Positions 6,543 to 14,920 are shown, counted from the first letter of the stretch. The stretch: DNA of 19,034 nt from JAFGDH01 sp964447525 (GCA_964447525.1 CAYUSU010000028.1:1-19034); one strand, 5' to 3'. Notes: generated by a model not told the origin, from the letters alone. Numbers and translations: made by a program.

Positions 6543-7351
6543 TTCTTCATTATAACTATCTCGTCCCCTTCATTCACACTGTATTCCTTCGAGAAATTGC
6601 CCATGTTGATCGCTATCTCCATCCTGCCGTAATCGTCCGGGATCAGGACGGGCTCGCCTTTCTGGACTTCACCGAACGTGCGGAGCAATCTTGTTTTGAT
6701 CTCTTTCATTCCGAATTTCAAAACGACTTCATCTCCCTGCTTTATCCCGGATTCATTGAAAGAACCGGCTTTCACGTTAACGAAGAGCGAACCGAAATGG
6801 TTTATGTGGATGATCTTACCTTCTATCTTCCCTTCCGAGACCTTGGCTTCTTCGTATGGGGAACGTACGAGATCAGATGGATCGATTTCTTTACCGAACT
6901 TTTCGATCGGAACGCCCTTGGAAAGCCATGCCGCCGCGGGGGTGAAAACATCCCTGCCGTGGAATATGTCTGATACTGGTTTCCTCATGTATTTCTCGTT
7001 GGATGCTTCTACGACTTTCTTTATCCCTCCGAGGAAACGTTCCGCCGCCGGGACCAATACACCGTTATCAGGTCCGACCATATAATCCCCTCTTCCGGTC
7101 TGGATTATTATTGCCCTTCTTCTTGTTCCCACGCCCGGATCAACGACGCATACATGATATCCGATGGGCATGGTTTCAAGGCATTCCATTGTCCTTGCCC
7201 CGTGCATGATGTCGAAGGGTTTGACCTCGTGAGTTATGTCCACTACGTTAGCGTCAGGATTAATGCCTAAAGCAACGCCCTTCATCATTCCCACTCCCTG
7301 CGACATCCATCCGAAATCGGACGTGAATGTAATTATTGGCTTTTCTGTCAT
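6539..7351 (-). CDS. SAM hydroxide adenosyltransferase (SAM hydrolase, DUF62)
   Basis: The protein has 270 residues, the normal length for the family that splits S-adenosylmethionine into adenosine and methionine using water-derived hydroxide. Visible motifs are TSDFG (10-14), VDPGVGTRR (70-78), GPDNGVL (93-99), FHGRDVFTPAAA (130-141) and a C-terminal domain beginning near HINHFGSLFVNV. The catalytic triad known from archaeal members corresponds to D71, R78 and H131, and all are present with the expected spacing. Halogenase-type insertions are absent, so fluorinase or chlorinase activity is unlikely. Its physiological role is uncertain. Neighbours include a SAM-using radical enzyme, but no operon links them. 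Only 12 bases separate its start from the end of the toxin gene upstream. Confidence 0.9.
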   Translation of the reverse strand: MTEKPIITFTSDFGWMSQGVGMMKGVALGINPDANVVDITHEVKPFDIMHGARTMECLETMPIGYHVCVVDPGVGTRRRAIIIQTGRGDYMVGPDNGVLVPAAERFLGGIKKVVEASNEKYMRKPVSDIFHGRDVFTPAAAWLSKGVPIEKFGKEIDPSDLVRSPYEEAKVSEGKIEGKIIHINHFGSLFVNVKAGSFNESGIKQGDEVVLKFGMKEIKTRLLRTFGEVQKGEPVLIPDDYGRMEIAINMGNFSKEYSVNEGDEIVIMKN

Positions 7352-7363
7352 GATAGAAATTAG

Positions 7364-7627
7364 TTAAACCCGAAATAAATGTTTGTACACTTTTTTTCTG
7401 TGTCCAATGTTGATAATCAATATTATCAGTTTTCCTTTGTTAACGTCCAGAATTACTCTGTAATCACCTACTCTTAATTTATAATATGGTGAACCAACAA
7501 GTTTTTTTATGAAATGTTCTGGTCTTATCCTGATCCTTTGTAAAGTCGATAATATTCGTTTTTGAACATGCTTTTCTAATTTTTTTAACTGTTTTATAGA
7601 ATATTCAGTAAAAAGAACTTCATACAT
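7364..7627 (-). CDS. RelE/ParE-type toxin
   Basis: This 87-residue protein has the RelE/ParE fold pattern. It starts YEVLFTEYSIKQLKKLEK, has a basic helix region with QKRILSTLQRIR, then YYKLRVGDYRVILDV, and ends IGHRKKVYK. RelE members cleave mRNA on the ribosome; ParE members block gyrase. The central RVGDYRVI and the terminal HRKKVYK are more RelE-like. I start it at the ATG at 7627, which has GGGAG upstream; a TTG at 7630 is also in frame. It overlaps the antitoxin gene by eight bases, the typical translational coupling of such pairs. The strip is AT-rich compared with the flanking genes, as expected for an acquired module. Confidence 0.85.
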   Translation of the reverse strand: MYEVLFTEYSIKQLKKLEKHVQKRILSTLQRIRIRPEHFIKKLVGSPYYKLRVGDYRVILDVNKGKLIILIINIGHRKKVYKHLFRV

Positions 7628-7838
7628 CAAGCTCCCTCTTTACCTCGTTCAGCGAATACAGTTTGCCGTTTTTAATATCTTTTTCTGCTTCTTTAATTTC
7701 CTTTTTCGTTTCTTCTGAAATTTCTGTGATATCTTCCATCATATCCCATATCACATCCTCATAGCTTTCACTATCAAATAATTTTCTTCCTGTTAGTTCT
7801 TTTTGGAGTTGTTGTGATACTTGAATGGTTGTAGCCAT
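7620..7838 (-). CDS. Antitoxin partner of the RelE/ParE toxin
   Basis: The 72-residue acidic protein directly precedes and overlaps the toxin gene. The N-terminus (MATTIQVSQQLQKELTGRK) looks like a short ribbon-helix-helix DNA-binding segment. It continues into SYEDVIWDMMED, a pattern common in archaeal antitoxins, and then a charged helix that would wrap the toxin. The gene has a TATA box and a palindrome just upstream, which suits autorepression by the toxin-antitoxin complex. The exact antitoxin family is not certain. Confidence 0.75.
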   Translation of the reverse strand: MATTIQVSQQLQKELTGRKLFDSESYEDVIWDMMEDITEISEETKKEIKEAEKDIKNGKLYSLNEVKRELDV

Positions 7839-7842
7839 AGTT

Positions 7843-7872
7843 AACTATAGTATGTTATAGTTTATAAAATTA
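7843..7872 (-). promoter_or_regulatory. Promoter and operator of the toxin-antitoxin pair
   Basis: The palindrome AACTATA (7843-7849), six bases, TATAGTT (7856-7862) lies between the antitoxin start (7838) and a TATA box that reads TTTTATAAAC on the minus strand (7863-7872). Its position at the transcription start fits an autorepression operator. Confidence 0.5.
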
Positions 7873-7902
7873 ACGTTATGTCTAATTAAGAATTCGAGAT
7901 AA

Positions 7903-8172
7903 TTATAAGTATGTTTTTAACATATGATATCCTGTTTGTCCAACTAGTGTACCAACATAAAAAGCCGTGCTTTCAATAATCCTTTCTGTCTTAGAATTAA
8001 AGTCAACAGCAAATTGAAAAGGAATTAATGGATATAATCCTTGCCTTAACGTGTTTGATAAACTTCCGTCATCATGAGTTGGAATAAGGATATCCAATCC
8101 CGCACCAACCCCAATGCCAATTAAAAAATCCGAAAAAGTTCTTCCGTTAAGTAATGGTTTTTTCTCTCCCAT
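7903..8172 (-). CDS. Hypothetical small protein, possibly membrane-associated
   Basis: The protein has 89 residues and no recognised family. It starts MGEKKPLLNGRTFSDF, followed by a glycine-rich hydrophobic stretch (about 15-30, LIGIGVGAGLDILI) and a second moderately hydrophobic stretch near the C-terminus (about 68-84, STAFYVGTLVGQTGY). Both could contact or cross a membrane. A TATA box (8191-8200) lies about 24 bases upstream, so it appears to be its own leaderless transcription unit. It sits in the same AT-rich strip as the toxin-antitoxin pair and may have been acquired with it. Confidence 0.6.
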   Translation of the reverse strand: MGEKKPLLNGRTFSDFLIGIGVGAGLDILIPTHDDGSLSNTLRQGLYPLIPFQFAVDFNSKTERIIESTAFYVGTLVGQTGYHMLKTYL

Positions 8173-8190
8173 AAAATATATAACGAATAG

Positions 8191-8200
8191 GATTTTATAA
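8191..8200 (-). promoter_or_regulatory. TATA box of the 89-residue protein gene
   Basis: The minus strand reads TTATAAAATC, centred 24 bases before the ATG at 8172. Confidence 0.5.
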
Positions 8201-8248
8201 GCCTTTTACATAATTACTACTTTAAAGTTAACGTGAATTTATATCTCT

Positions 8249-8872
8249 TCATATTCTCGGGAATCCTATCGGGCAAACGACTATTTTACCCGAATTTTTC
8301 TCTGTTAGTCCTTTCTTGAGATCATAAAAGGTTATCGTCAGGTCAGGCTTCACTGCCGCTCCAATGCTTTCCCCGGTGTCGCAGTCGATCCCTGAAGGAC
8401 AGTCTATGGATACCTTTTTCGCATCCATTTGGTTGAAAAGATTGATCGCCTTCTGATATTCGTCGGTCACTTTCGATCTCAATCCGGTTCCAAACATCGC
8501 GTCAACCAGTATGTCCGGCTTCAGCTTGTCCAGTTTCCTGTCGTGGAATTTTACGTGCTTTATCAAAGATCTGAGCGAAACGAGTATACGGAAATTATTT
8601 CGCGCTTCGTCGCTTCTCAGGAGTTCGTGACCCTTTATGAAATAAACATGAACTATCGCCCCGTAGATAAGGGCGTGCCTTGCGAATACCAGACCGTCGC
8701 CGGCGTTGTTCCCGGTTCCGCAGAATATAAGAACCCTTTTCCCTTTCATTCCGTATTTTTCGTCGACGATTCTTGCCGACCCTCCGCCGGCGTTCTCCAT
8801 CATTTTATCAAAAGTGAGGCCGATCTCGTTCGCCTTTTTCTCTACCTTCCTTATGCCTTCGGCAGAAATCAT
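8249..8872 (-). CDS. nnrE: NAD(P)H-hydrate epimerase, stand-alone YjeF N-terminal domain
   Basis: This enzyme interconverts the R and S forms of hydrated NADH/NADPH, the first step of repairing damaged nicotinamide cofactors. In 207 residues it shows MMENAG (24-29), CGTGNNAGDG (51-60), DAMFGTGL (124-131), SIDCPSGID (155-163) with the catalytic-region aspartate, and a normal C-terminus ending GKIVVCPIGFPR. Many archaea fuse this to the ATP/ADP-dependent dehydratase NnrD; here only the epimerase is present and no dehydratase lies nearby. A possible TATA element is within 8890-8905. Family assignment is firm. Confidence 0.9.
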   Translation of the reverse strand: MISAEGIRKVEKKANEIGLTFDKMMENAGGGSARIVDEKYGMKGKRVLIFCGTGNNAGDGLVFARHALIYGAIVHVYFIKGHELLRSDEARNNFRILVSLRSLIKHVKFHDRKLDKLKPDILVDAMFGTGLRSKVTDEYQKAINLFNQMDAKKVSIDCPSGIDCDTGESIGAAVKPDLTITFYDLKKGLTEKNSGKIVVCPIGFPRI

Positions 8873-8928
8873 AATGATAATTCGTTTTTTGAATTAAATA
8901 AACTACATCCCTTCGTATGACAGCTTGA

Positions 8929-9321
8929 TCATATCGTTATGAGCTGTCTATCGCTGCTCATAAACTTTTCGTACATCCTTTCCACGTTCTTTCTGTTGAC
9001 GTAAGGACGGTGATGGCGGAAGCCCCCTCCCATTGTCTTGGGTATGTGCATTAGTTCGTGGATCAGCGTCTTAGTCCTTTCTTCCCTGCTCATTTTGTCG
9101 TATCGTTCCGAGATCACTTCGATTATGTAATGCGCCTTGACGTCGAGAGCGATCTGCATGGCCTTGGAAAGGGCATGACAGCGGGCGATTATTCTCCTCG
9201 TCTTCGATCCTCTGCTTCGCATACATACCATCCTTTCTGTATCGATCCAGTGGAATCCCAGTCGCTTTATGATGAATTCCGTTTGTACCTGGAGGGATGG
9301 ATCCTTTTCGTAAGTGATCAT
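8929..9321 (-). CDS. Small putative zinc metallopeptidase (HExxH)
   Basis: The protein is 130 residues with HELMH at 88-92 and histidines at 103-104 in FRHHRPY as the probable third zinc ligand. The preceding helix (EERTKTLIHELMHIP) fits the putative phage/archaeal metallopeptidase family. These proteins have an N-terminal alpha/beta part, here FIIKRLGFHWIDTERMVCMRS, then the zinc helix. The family is widespread in archaea and its substrate is unknown. There is no signal peptide, so it should act in the cytoplasm. It lies 30 bases downstream of the unknown one-TM protein gene, so co-transcription is possible. Confidence 0.75.
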   Translation of the reverse strand: MITYEKDPSLQVQTEFIIKRLGFHWIDTERMVCMRSRGSKTRRIIARCHALSKAMQIALDVKAHYIIEVISERYDKMSREERTKTLIHELMHIPKTMGGGFRHHRPYVNRKNVERMYEKFMSSDRQLITI

Positions 9322-9351
9322 ATGTAGAAATTGTCCGGGGAATGATAAATA

Positions 9352-9783
9352 TTACAGGTCGGGAAAACTGTTATAGTGATCAAATTCCGTAGTGTCTATT
9401 CCCAATGAGTCGGCCAATGCCTTTAATTCATGTTCGTATTGTTTTATTTGCGGTCCGAGAACCTTTGTCATTGAATCAATCTTTTCGCTTGTGAGCGGGG
9501 GAAACAGAACAGATGGTTCTTTTGCGATCTGGTTATACTCGTAATTCCTGAAATCGAATCCTATGGTTTTCCATATTTTCTCGATATCGATATTCGTTTT
9601 CTCTTCTATCTTTCTGCCGGAATCGTATATCAGTCCGGAAAAATCCATATCCGATATGATTCCCTTGGTCGTAACACCTATTCCCCATAAAAGATAACCA
9701 GTGAAAGCCAGTGCTGATACGTACAATCCTAACTTCTTGAATCTTCCGTAATCTGGCTTTTTCGTGTCTTTGATGGCGAACAC
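9352..9783 (-). CDS. Hypothetical protein with one membrane helix
   Basis: This 143-residue protein has a basic N-terminus (about 1-18), one hydrophobic helix (about 19-40, LGLYVSALAFTGYLLWGIGV) and a charged C-terminal domain with a likely coiled part near SEKIDSMTKVLGPQIKQYEH. No known family is recognised. The start taken is GTG at 9783, inside a run of five G on the minus strand. One base less in this run would join it to an upstream frame starting at ATG 9826 (MKNIIFTSIQFPIG). The frame may therefore be broken by a homopolymer error near the assembly gap, or the GTG may be real. Confidence 0.6.
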   Translation of the reverse strand: MFAIKDTKKPDYGRFKKLGLYVSALAFTGYLLWGIGVTTKGIISDMDFSGLIYDSGRKIEEKTNIDIEKIWKTIGFDFRNYEYNQIAKEPSVLFPPLTSEKIDSMTKVLGPQIKQYEHELKALADSLGIDTTEFDHYNSFPDL

Positions 9784-9875
9784 CCCCGATAGGAAATTGG
9801 ATAGAAGTAAAGATAATGTTTTTCATGTATTTAAATTTTATCTAAAAAAGGTTTTTTCGTGTTGGGTAAGAACAT

Positions 9876-9975
9876 NNNNNNNNNNNNNNNNNNNNNNNNN
9901 NNNNNNNNNNNNNNNNNNNNNNNNNNNNNNNNNNNNNNNNNNNNNNNNNNNNNNNNNNNNNNNNNNNNNNNNNNN
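9876..9975. other. Assembly gap (100 N)
   Basis: This is a run of exactly 100 N, the usual placeholder for a gap of unknown size. Linkage of the two halves of the window rests on scaffolding, and the upstream region of the helicase gene is partly hidden. Confidence 0.98.
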
Positions 9976-10005
9976 ACATAAATAGCAAGTTCACTACATA
10001 CTTTT

Positions 10006-11679
10006 ATGAAAAAAATAGTTCTTTCTGGTTCGAAAACTGGTGATCTCCCCGAAGGTTTTCCTCACGCGAAGATAAGATCACTCCAGAAAACGGCGATAGA
10101 AGAAATATCTAAGGCCTGGAAAGACGGATACAGGTACGTTTTTCTCGAAGCACCTACCGGTTTCGGGAAGAGTGCGATTGCCATAACCCTTGCCAGACAG
10201 AACCATAGTGCATTCATACTGGTTTCCACCAAGACGCTTCAGGAGCAGTACGTGAGGGAAAAGAAAAACAAGACCATAAAGGTTTCCGGAAGGAACAATT
10301 TTCAGTGTATTTATTACGGAAAGGGGAAACGGTGCGATGTCGGGGCGTGTGTGATGGGAATGGACTGTGATCATAGACCGAGAAGGTTTTCCGAGGACAT
10401 CCCGATGAAATACAGTAAGGTAGCTAATGCAGGGAAGGATGAACTGTACATGCTGGTTGAAACGGATATGTGTCATTACTGGGATCAGAAATGCAGGGGA
10501 CTGAACCACGGATACCCTGTGATGAACTATGCTTATTTTCTCAACGAGACAACACATGCGCATGATTTTTCCAAGAGAACGCTTATGGTTTGCGACGAGG
10601 CGCACAGCATGGAAGATGAATTAATGCGTTTCATCGAGTTCAGGGTTTCCGACAGGGATCTGGCGGAGATCAACTGCAGGATACCTGAAGGCGACGTTAC
10701 GGTGGAAGAATGGATAGCGAACCTTAAAGAATGGAGAGAAAAACTGGAAACCGAAGTAAAGTATACTGATGAGAGCCTGAAAAAAGCGAAAGACAAAAAT
10801 GAATCGATGGAGAAGACGCTAAAGATAAAAGACATCTTCAAGAAGATAGAGAAATGCGAATTCATATCGAAGGAACTTTCTGATGATCACGATAACTGGA
10901 TAATAGACAACGAAAGGACCGGCGGGGTTGGAAGAGTTATATTCAAACCCATATTCGTAAGAAGATGGGGGCAGAAGTTCTTCGGCATGGCCGACAGGTT
11001 CCTTCTCCAGTCGGCTACCATAATAGACGCCGCGGCCATGGCCGACAGCCTTGGATTGCCGGAAGACGAATGCATCTTCCTTAGGTCGGGGTCGGAATTC
11101 GTTGCTGAAAAACGACCCGTTCATTACGTTCCGGTCGGCAGGATGTCCAGAGCCGGGATAGAAGAGACCCTTCCAATACTCGTTGAGAAGATACGGGAAC
11201 TCATGGAAAAGTATCCGGATCAGAAAGGCGTTATTCACACGCATACGTACAAGATACAGGAGCATATCATGAAAAACATAGATTCGGAAAGGCTCATTGC
11301 CAACAAGAGCGGGGATTCGGACGGAAGGGACATGGTAATCAGGAGGTTCATCCATAGCAGTCGTCCAATGGTCCTCGTTACGCCATCCGCATATGAAGGG
11401 ATGGATTTCAAGGACGACATATGCAGGTGGCAGGTCATATGTAAGATCCCGTATCCTGATCTGGGGGATAAACAGGTCAAGAAGAGGACCGAGTTGTCAG
11501 GATCATGGTATCAGTGGAAGACCATCCTCAGGCTCGTCCAGACGTATGGAAGAGGTGTGAGATCAAAGAACGACTGGTGCGACACGTACATTTTCGATTC
11601 CAATTTCCAGATGCTCCTCCAGAGGAACAAAGAGCTCTTCCCGGAATGGTTTACCGAAGCGATCGTTGATTTAAAATAA
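10006..11679 (+). CDS. XPD/DinG-type superfamily 2 DNA helicase
   Basis: The 557 residues show an Rad3/XPD-like helicase: Q-like RSLQKTAI, Walker A APTGFGKSA (49-57), a motif Ia STKTLQEQY, then six cysteines (101, 110, 115, 121, 156, 163). Four of these could bind the 4Fe-4S cluster found in XPD and DinG. The DEAH box is at 197-200, LLQSAT follows in the middle, then TPSAYEGMDF (motif V) and QTYGRGVRS at 512-520 (motif VI). Members unwind DNA 5' to 3' in repair or R-loop removal. The length agrees with archaeal XPD, but the insert between DEAH and the second RecA domain is mostly charged coiled coil. It faces the HerA-type gene tail to tail, 12 bases apart. The exact orthology (XPD or DinG) is unresolved. 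Confidence 0.88.
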   Translation: MKKIVLSGSKTGDLPEGFPHAKIRSLQKTAIEEISKAWKDGYRYVFLEAPTGFGKSAIAITLARQNHSAFILVSTKTLQEQYVREKKNKTIKVSGRNNFQCIYYGKGKRCDVGACVMGMDCDHRPRRFSEDIPMKYSKVANAGKDELYMLVETDMCHYWDQKCRGLNHGYPVMNYAYFLNETTHAHDFSKRTLMVCDEAHSMEDELMRFIEFRVSDRDLAEINCRIPEGDVTVEEWIANLKEWREKLETEVKYTDESLKKAKDKNESMEKTLKIKDIFKKIEKCEFISKELSDDHDNWIIDNERTGGVGRVIFKPIFVRRWGQKFFGMADRFLLQSATIIDAAAMADSLGLPEDECIFLRSGSEFVAEKRPVHYVPVGRMSRAGIEETLPILVEKIRELMEKYPDQKGVIHTHTYKIQEHIMKNIDSERLIANKSGDSDGRDMVIRRFIHSSRPMVLVTPSAYEGMDFKDDICRWQVICKIPYPDLGDKQVKKRTELSGSWYQWKTILRLVQTYGRGVRSKNDWCDTYIFDSNFQMLLQRNKELFPEWFTEAIVDLK

Positions 11680-11691
11680 ATAATATTCCAT

Positions 11692-13200
11692 TTACATAAA
11701 CGCCTTGGAATCTTCTTTTTTCTGCTCCGAAACCTTAGTGAAATCTATCGCCGCCTTTTCCATCGGGGTTCCTGTTTCAGATTCCTTGGAGAGACGTTTC
11801 CGGATCTTCACGAATATGGGATAATTGACAGATTCTCCGACGATCAGGCCGGTTCCGACCCGCAGGCCGGATATCTGACCAAGAACGTCTTTCGTGATCC
11901 CTTCTGACGACTTTCCGATGTGATCGAGGTCATTCGGATTGGATACACGAAGAATGATGTGCGTGTTGCACTGGGAAAGGATTGTTGTGTCTAGTTTGAT
12001 CGGACGCTGGGATATCAGGCATATGGATGCGTGGAACTTCCTCCCCTCCCTTGCAATCGTTGTCAGTATCGAACGGGCGATGGCTCTTTCACTCTTTGCC
12101 CTCTCGGGGACGAACTGATGCGCTTCCTCCACGATCAGAAGGAACGGCGGGATGTTTCCTGCCCTTCTCTCGTTGAACAGCTTTCTTGCGATGTGGGCGA
12201 CTATCATCTGCTTGGACTTTTCGTGTATGAGACCAGAAAGATCAATGATACTTACCTTCCCCTGCACGGCGATATCGCTGACCGGCGGGCTGTCGTCTAT
12301 TCCTATCAGTCCGATCTCTCCCAGTTCCTGTAGTGATGACACAAGGACGTCCCTCGTGTTTGGAGGGATCTTCTCGTCGTTCTCCAGTTTCTCTATGAAC
12401 TCGGAAACGTCGAATTTCTTTCCTTCTTTTCTTATATCCCTTAGTGTGCGTGAGATTTCCCTTTCCTGTGCCTGTGATATCTTCATTGAAAGGAATCCCG
12501 AAAGCTGGGCTTTTGAGAGGTGCGACATTCCTATCTTAATGTCCGAGTGGGAATAAACGTTTATCCTGTCTGAATAATTAGGGTCGTCAGCAAAGGACTT
12601 GTATTCTCCGTGCGTGTCAATAATCACCGTGGCGATCTGCCCTTCATCCGGCTTCCTCCCGAGTAGTTCCTCGATAAGAACTGAAGTCAGATAGGATTTC
12701 CCGGCGCCTGACATCGCGAGAATGGCCAGATGTTTCTGGAGCATCCGCGTAAGATTGAGCTTGACTCTTATATCGTGGTGAGGGATCGTTCCTAAATCCA
12801 GTCCCTTGTCGTCGAAACCGAGGAACCTCGTGAGTATTTCGCAATCGGGTTCGCTGACCCTGTTTCCGGGTGATGGCGGGAAAGAAACTTCCTGGAATGA
12901 CTGGTCATCCTTGGAATACACGCCAAGCGGTGTTACGTCGGCGACCAGATATTCCCAGTTATCCACCGGGAAGATGTATTCCATCGGTTTAGATGACTCA
13001 TATTTTTCGACCGATTCCGGCCGCATGAAGTAGCGGTTGGATTTGAACACATCGGCCACGCGACCGATCAATATCCCTCCGTGGACCTTGGTCTGGACGA
13101 ATTGGCTCCTGTGGACCACCGTCCCTTTCTTGATCACGAACGAGAACTTTCGCGTGGACGGCCCTTCGGGACTGGATATCACCGTGCCGTATTCGGTCAT
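11692..13200 (-). CDS. HerA-type hexameric ATPase/helicase (DUF87)
   Basis: HerA-type ATPases are FtsK-like DNA translocases that normally work with the nuclease NurA and with Mre11-Rad50 in end resection. In 502 residues there is an N-terminal beta-barrel region (1-110, beginning MTEYGTVISSPEG), Walker A SGAGKSY (164-170) and IIDTHGEY (193-200). Walker B with LLIVEEAHQFVPE is at 354-366, and the ISQRP sensor segment is near 396-400 within a conserved AREGRKFHASICLISQRP block. A charged C-terminal tail follows. No NurA gene is in the window. The Rad50-type gene is on the same scaffold but not adjacent. The family is clear; whether it is the main HerA or a paralogue of mobile elements cannot be told. 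Confidence 0.88.
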   Translation of the reverse strand: MTEYGTVISSPEGPSTRKFSFVIKKGTVVHRSQFVQTKVHGGILIGRVADVFKSNRYFMRPESVEKYESSKPMEYIFPVDNWEYLVADVTPLGVYSKDDQSFQEVSFPPSPGNRVSEPDCEILTRFLGFDDKGLDLGTIPHHDIRVKLNLTRMLQKHLAILAMSGAGKSYLTSVLIEELLGRKPDEGQIATVIIDTHGEYKSFADDPNYSDRINVYSHSDIKIGMSHLSKAQLSGFLSMKISQAQEREISRTLRDIRKEGKKFDVSEFIEKLENDEKIPPNTRDVLVSSLQELGEIGLIGIDDSPPVSDIAVQGKVSIIDLSGLIHEKSKQMIVAHIARKLFNERRAGNIPPFLLIVEEAHQFVPERAKSERAIARSILTTIAREGRKFHASICLISQRPIKLDTTILSQCNTHIILRVSNPNDLDHIGKSSEGITKDVLGQISGLRVGTGLIVGESVNYPIFVKIRKRLSKESETGTPMEKAAIDFTKVSEQKKEDSKAFM

Positions 13201-13284
13201 AGAAGAATGTAAGGGAATGAAAAATAAAAACGTTTGGCATTCATAAAAAAGAATATCGGTTTAAAGATTATAACCATGTCCGAT

Positions 13285-13662
13285 TTATTTGAAAAAACTT
13301 GCTCTGTCCATTTTATTGCGTAAACCAATTCTCTCATTTGATTGTTTCGTTTCTTCAGCTTCTTTTATTCTTCTCATTTTATCTGCTTCACTGTCGCTGC
13401 TAAACCGAAAAACAAAATGTTTGCTACTATCATCGATATGGATTTTTCCTGCTGCATATAGAAGTCTTACCTTCTCATTGTGATCCATGAATGAATCGAC
13501 TTCAAAATTATTGATTTGGTCTTGTACCCCTTGAATTTTCTTCATTAATTTGAATATGTCCTTGTATAATCCATTTATTTCATCCGGACCACCCGATAGA
13601 GAGTAGCCTCCGGTCTTCTTTCCGTCGATTTTCCATATTTTTAAATCATATGACCCAGGCAT
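13285..13662 (-). CDS. Hypothetical protein (no family recognised), 125 residues
   Basis: A soluble protein starts MPGSYDLKIWKIDGKKTGG, followed by a helical part (GLYKDIFKLMKKIQGVQDQ) and a basic C-terminus. There is no signal peptide or membrane helix. An AAGGTGA ribosome-binding-like sequence lies nine bases before the ATG, and a TATA-like TTTAAAT sits about 37-45 bases upstream, so this gene seems to have a short leader. It is the first of four unrelated-looking minus-strand genes with the same spacing style. Confidence 0.6.
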   Translation of the reverse strand: MPGSYDLKIWKIDGKKTGGYSLSGGPDEINGLYKDIFKLMKKIQGVQDQINNFEVDSFMDHNEKVRLLYAAGKIHIDDSSKHFVFRFSSDSEADKMRRIKEAEETKQSNERIGLRNKMDRASFFK

Positions 13663-13733
13663 GAAAATTCACCTTAATTCAATTTCTTCGTGGGAAAAGA
13701 TTTAAAACATGTTGTTGAGCCAGACCATTCAGA

Positions 13734-14294
13734 TCATATTTCATGCTTTATTTTTTCAAGAAAATCCTTTCTTTTCTGATATGTTGTTCTCATTTCCTCT
13801 TGTATATTTTCCGGTATTTTTTCATCGAATTTGAACCCCGCTTCCGGGTTGTGTTTCATGATTTTCCTTATGCGTGATTTTGCTCTCCATTTCGGCAAGG
13901 GCCATACGCCAATAGACAGTTCCCCGTTCATTGAATCAAATCCTCCGAATCTCCTGCCAAGTATCCCGCATGCTCTCTGTAACGCATCATCACTTTCATA
14001 ATCCATGAAAACTTCGTATTTTGTCCTGTCTTTTTTTATGTGTATTACGTTCACTCCGTCGTACACACTCCTGGGTTGTTTTTCCGCGAGTCCTGCCGCT
14101 ACCATACAGTCTTCTACATCTATAATGTTCATGTAATTTGCGAAAGTGATAGTTTTCTTGTCTTCTTCGGGGAGGCGTCTTATCGCCCTTTTGAGTCCCC
14201 ATAATGTCGAGAATTTTTTGACATCATCGAAGGATGTGCCTAGCCGGTATACGCTTTCGACTTTGTCCACGAAATAAGGTTCTGCTTTTCCCAT
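13734..14294 (-). CDS. Hypothetical protein (no family recognised), 186 residues
   Basis: The protein is basic and probably alpha/beta. It has an N-terminal region with YRLGTSFDDVKKF and LKRAIRRLPEED, a middle region with KYEVFMDYESDDALQRACGILGRR, and a strongly basic C-terminus (KWRAKSRIRKIMKHN). The middle pattern recalls a small ferredoxin-like fold, but I cannot name a family. Nucleic-acid binding is possible from the charge and is only an inference. A TATA-like TTTAAATC lies about 25 bases upstream, suggesting a leaderless transcript. Confidence 0.6.
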   Translation of the reverse strand: MGKAEPYFVDKVESVYRLGTSFDDVKKFSTLWGLKRAIRRLPEEDKKTITFANYMNIIDVEDCMVAAGLAEKQPRSVYDGVNVIHIKKDRTKYEVFMDYESDDALQRACGILGRRFGGFDSMNGELSIGVWPLPKWRAKSRIRKIMKHNPEAGFKFDEKIPENIQEEMRTTYQKRKDFLEKIKHEI

Positions 14295-14376
14295 GAGATG
14301 AAATTACCGAAAAGATTTAAATTATGAGGTTTATCCAGAATTAATCTAAAAATGCTCCTATGTATGGGATGAATTG

Positions 14377-14874
14377 TTATCTCAAAAAAACTGGTCTTGT
14401 GTTTTGCTGTGCTGCTAGAAGGTCTTTTTTTCTTTTAGCTTCAATTTCTTTCTTTCTGTTTAATTCCCTTACCCTTGTTCGGTTGTTTATTTTTCTTCCC
14501 GCAATGTTCGCCATTTTTATCTCCTTTTTTATTTTGTATGGAACATCGTTTTCGAATTCTATTTTTAACTTTCTCCCTTTCAGGAAAGATGCGTAATTTA
14601 CCTGACCTTTCAGCTTTTTCGTGTTGTCCGCTCCGGGCATTGAGGGATTTACCCATTGAAGATCGTAAGTCTCACTTCCGGAAGGCAGTTTAAAATCGGG
14701 AGTAACCCCCATAAAAATATCGGCAATGAAGTCAAAAACCTCTTCTATTATCTTTGCCGAATATTGAAATAAAGTTTTTGGTAATTTTGTCTCTCCCTTG
14801 CCTTTCATATACACGCCCGGGTGGCCGTTTTTGTAAGAGACAACCAAAGTATCCACGTTTTTGTACGGTATCAT
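14377..14874 (-). CDS. Hypothetical protein (no family recognised), 165 residues
   Basis: The N-terminal two thirds look globular (MIPYKNVDTLVVSYKNGHPG, then FQYSAKIIEEVFDFIADI). The C-terminal 45 residues are very basic and helical (GRKINNRTRVRELNRKKEIEAKRKK), a likely nucleic-acid or ribosome-contacting tail. No motif of a known enzyme is seen. A TTAAAAAATTTAC element about 20-30 bases upstream could be its TATA box. Confidence 0.6.
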   Translation of the reverse strand: MIPYKNVDTLVVSYKNGHPGVYMKGKGETKLPKTLFQYSAKIIEEVFDFIADIFMGVTPDFKLPSGSETYDLQWVNPSMPGADNTKKLKGQVNYASFLKGRKLKIEFENDVPYKIKKEIKMANIAGRKINNRTRVRELNRKKEIEAKRKKDLLAAQQNTRPVFLR

Positions 14875-14920
14875 AAAGGAATTAGCATAGTAAATTTTTT
14901 AACGCTTTCCTGATCCTAGT

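Noticed and set aside
6539..7351. Fluorinase or chlorinase
   Set aside because: The length and loops match plain SAM hydroxide adenosyltransferases and no halogenase insertion is present.
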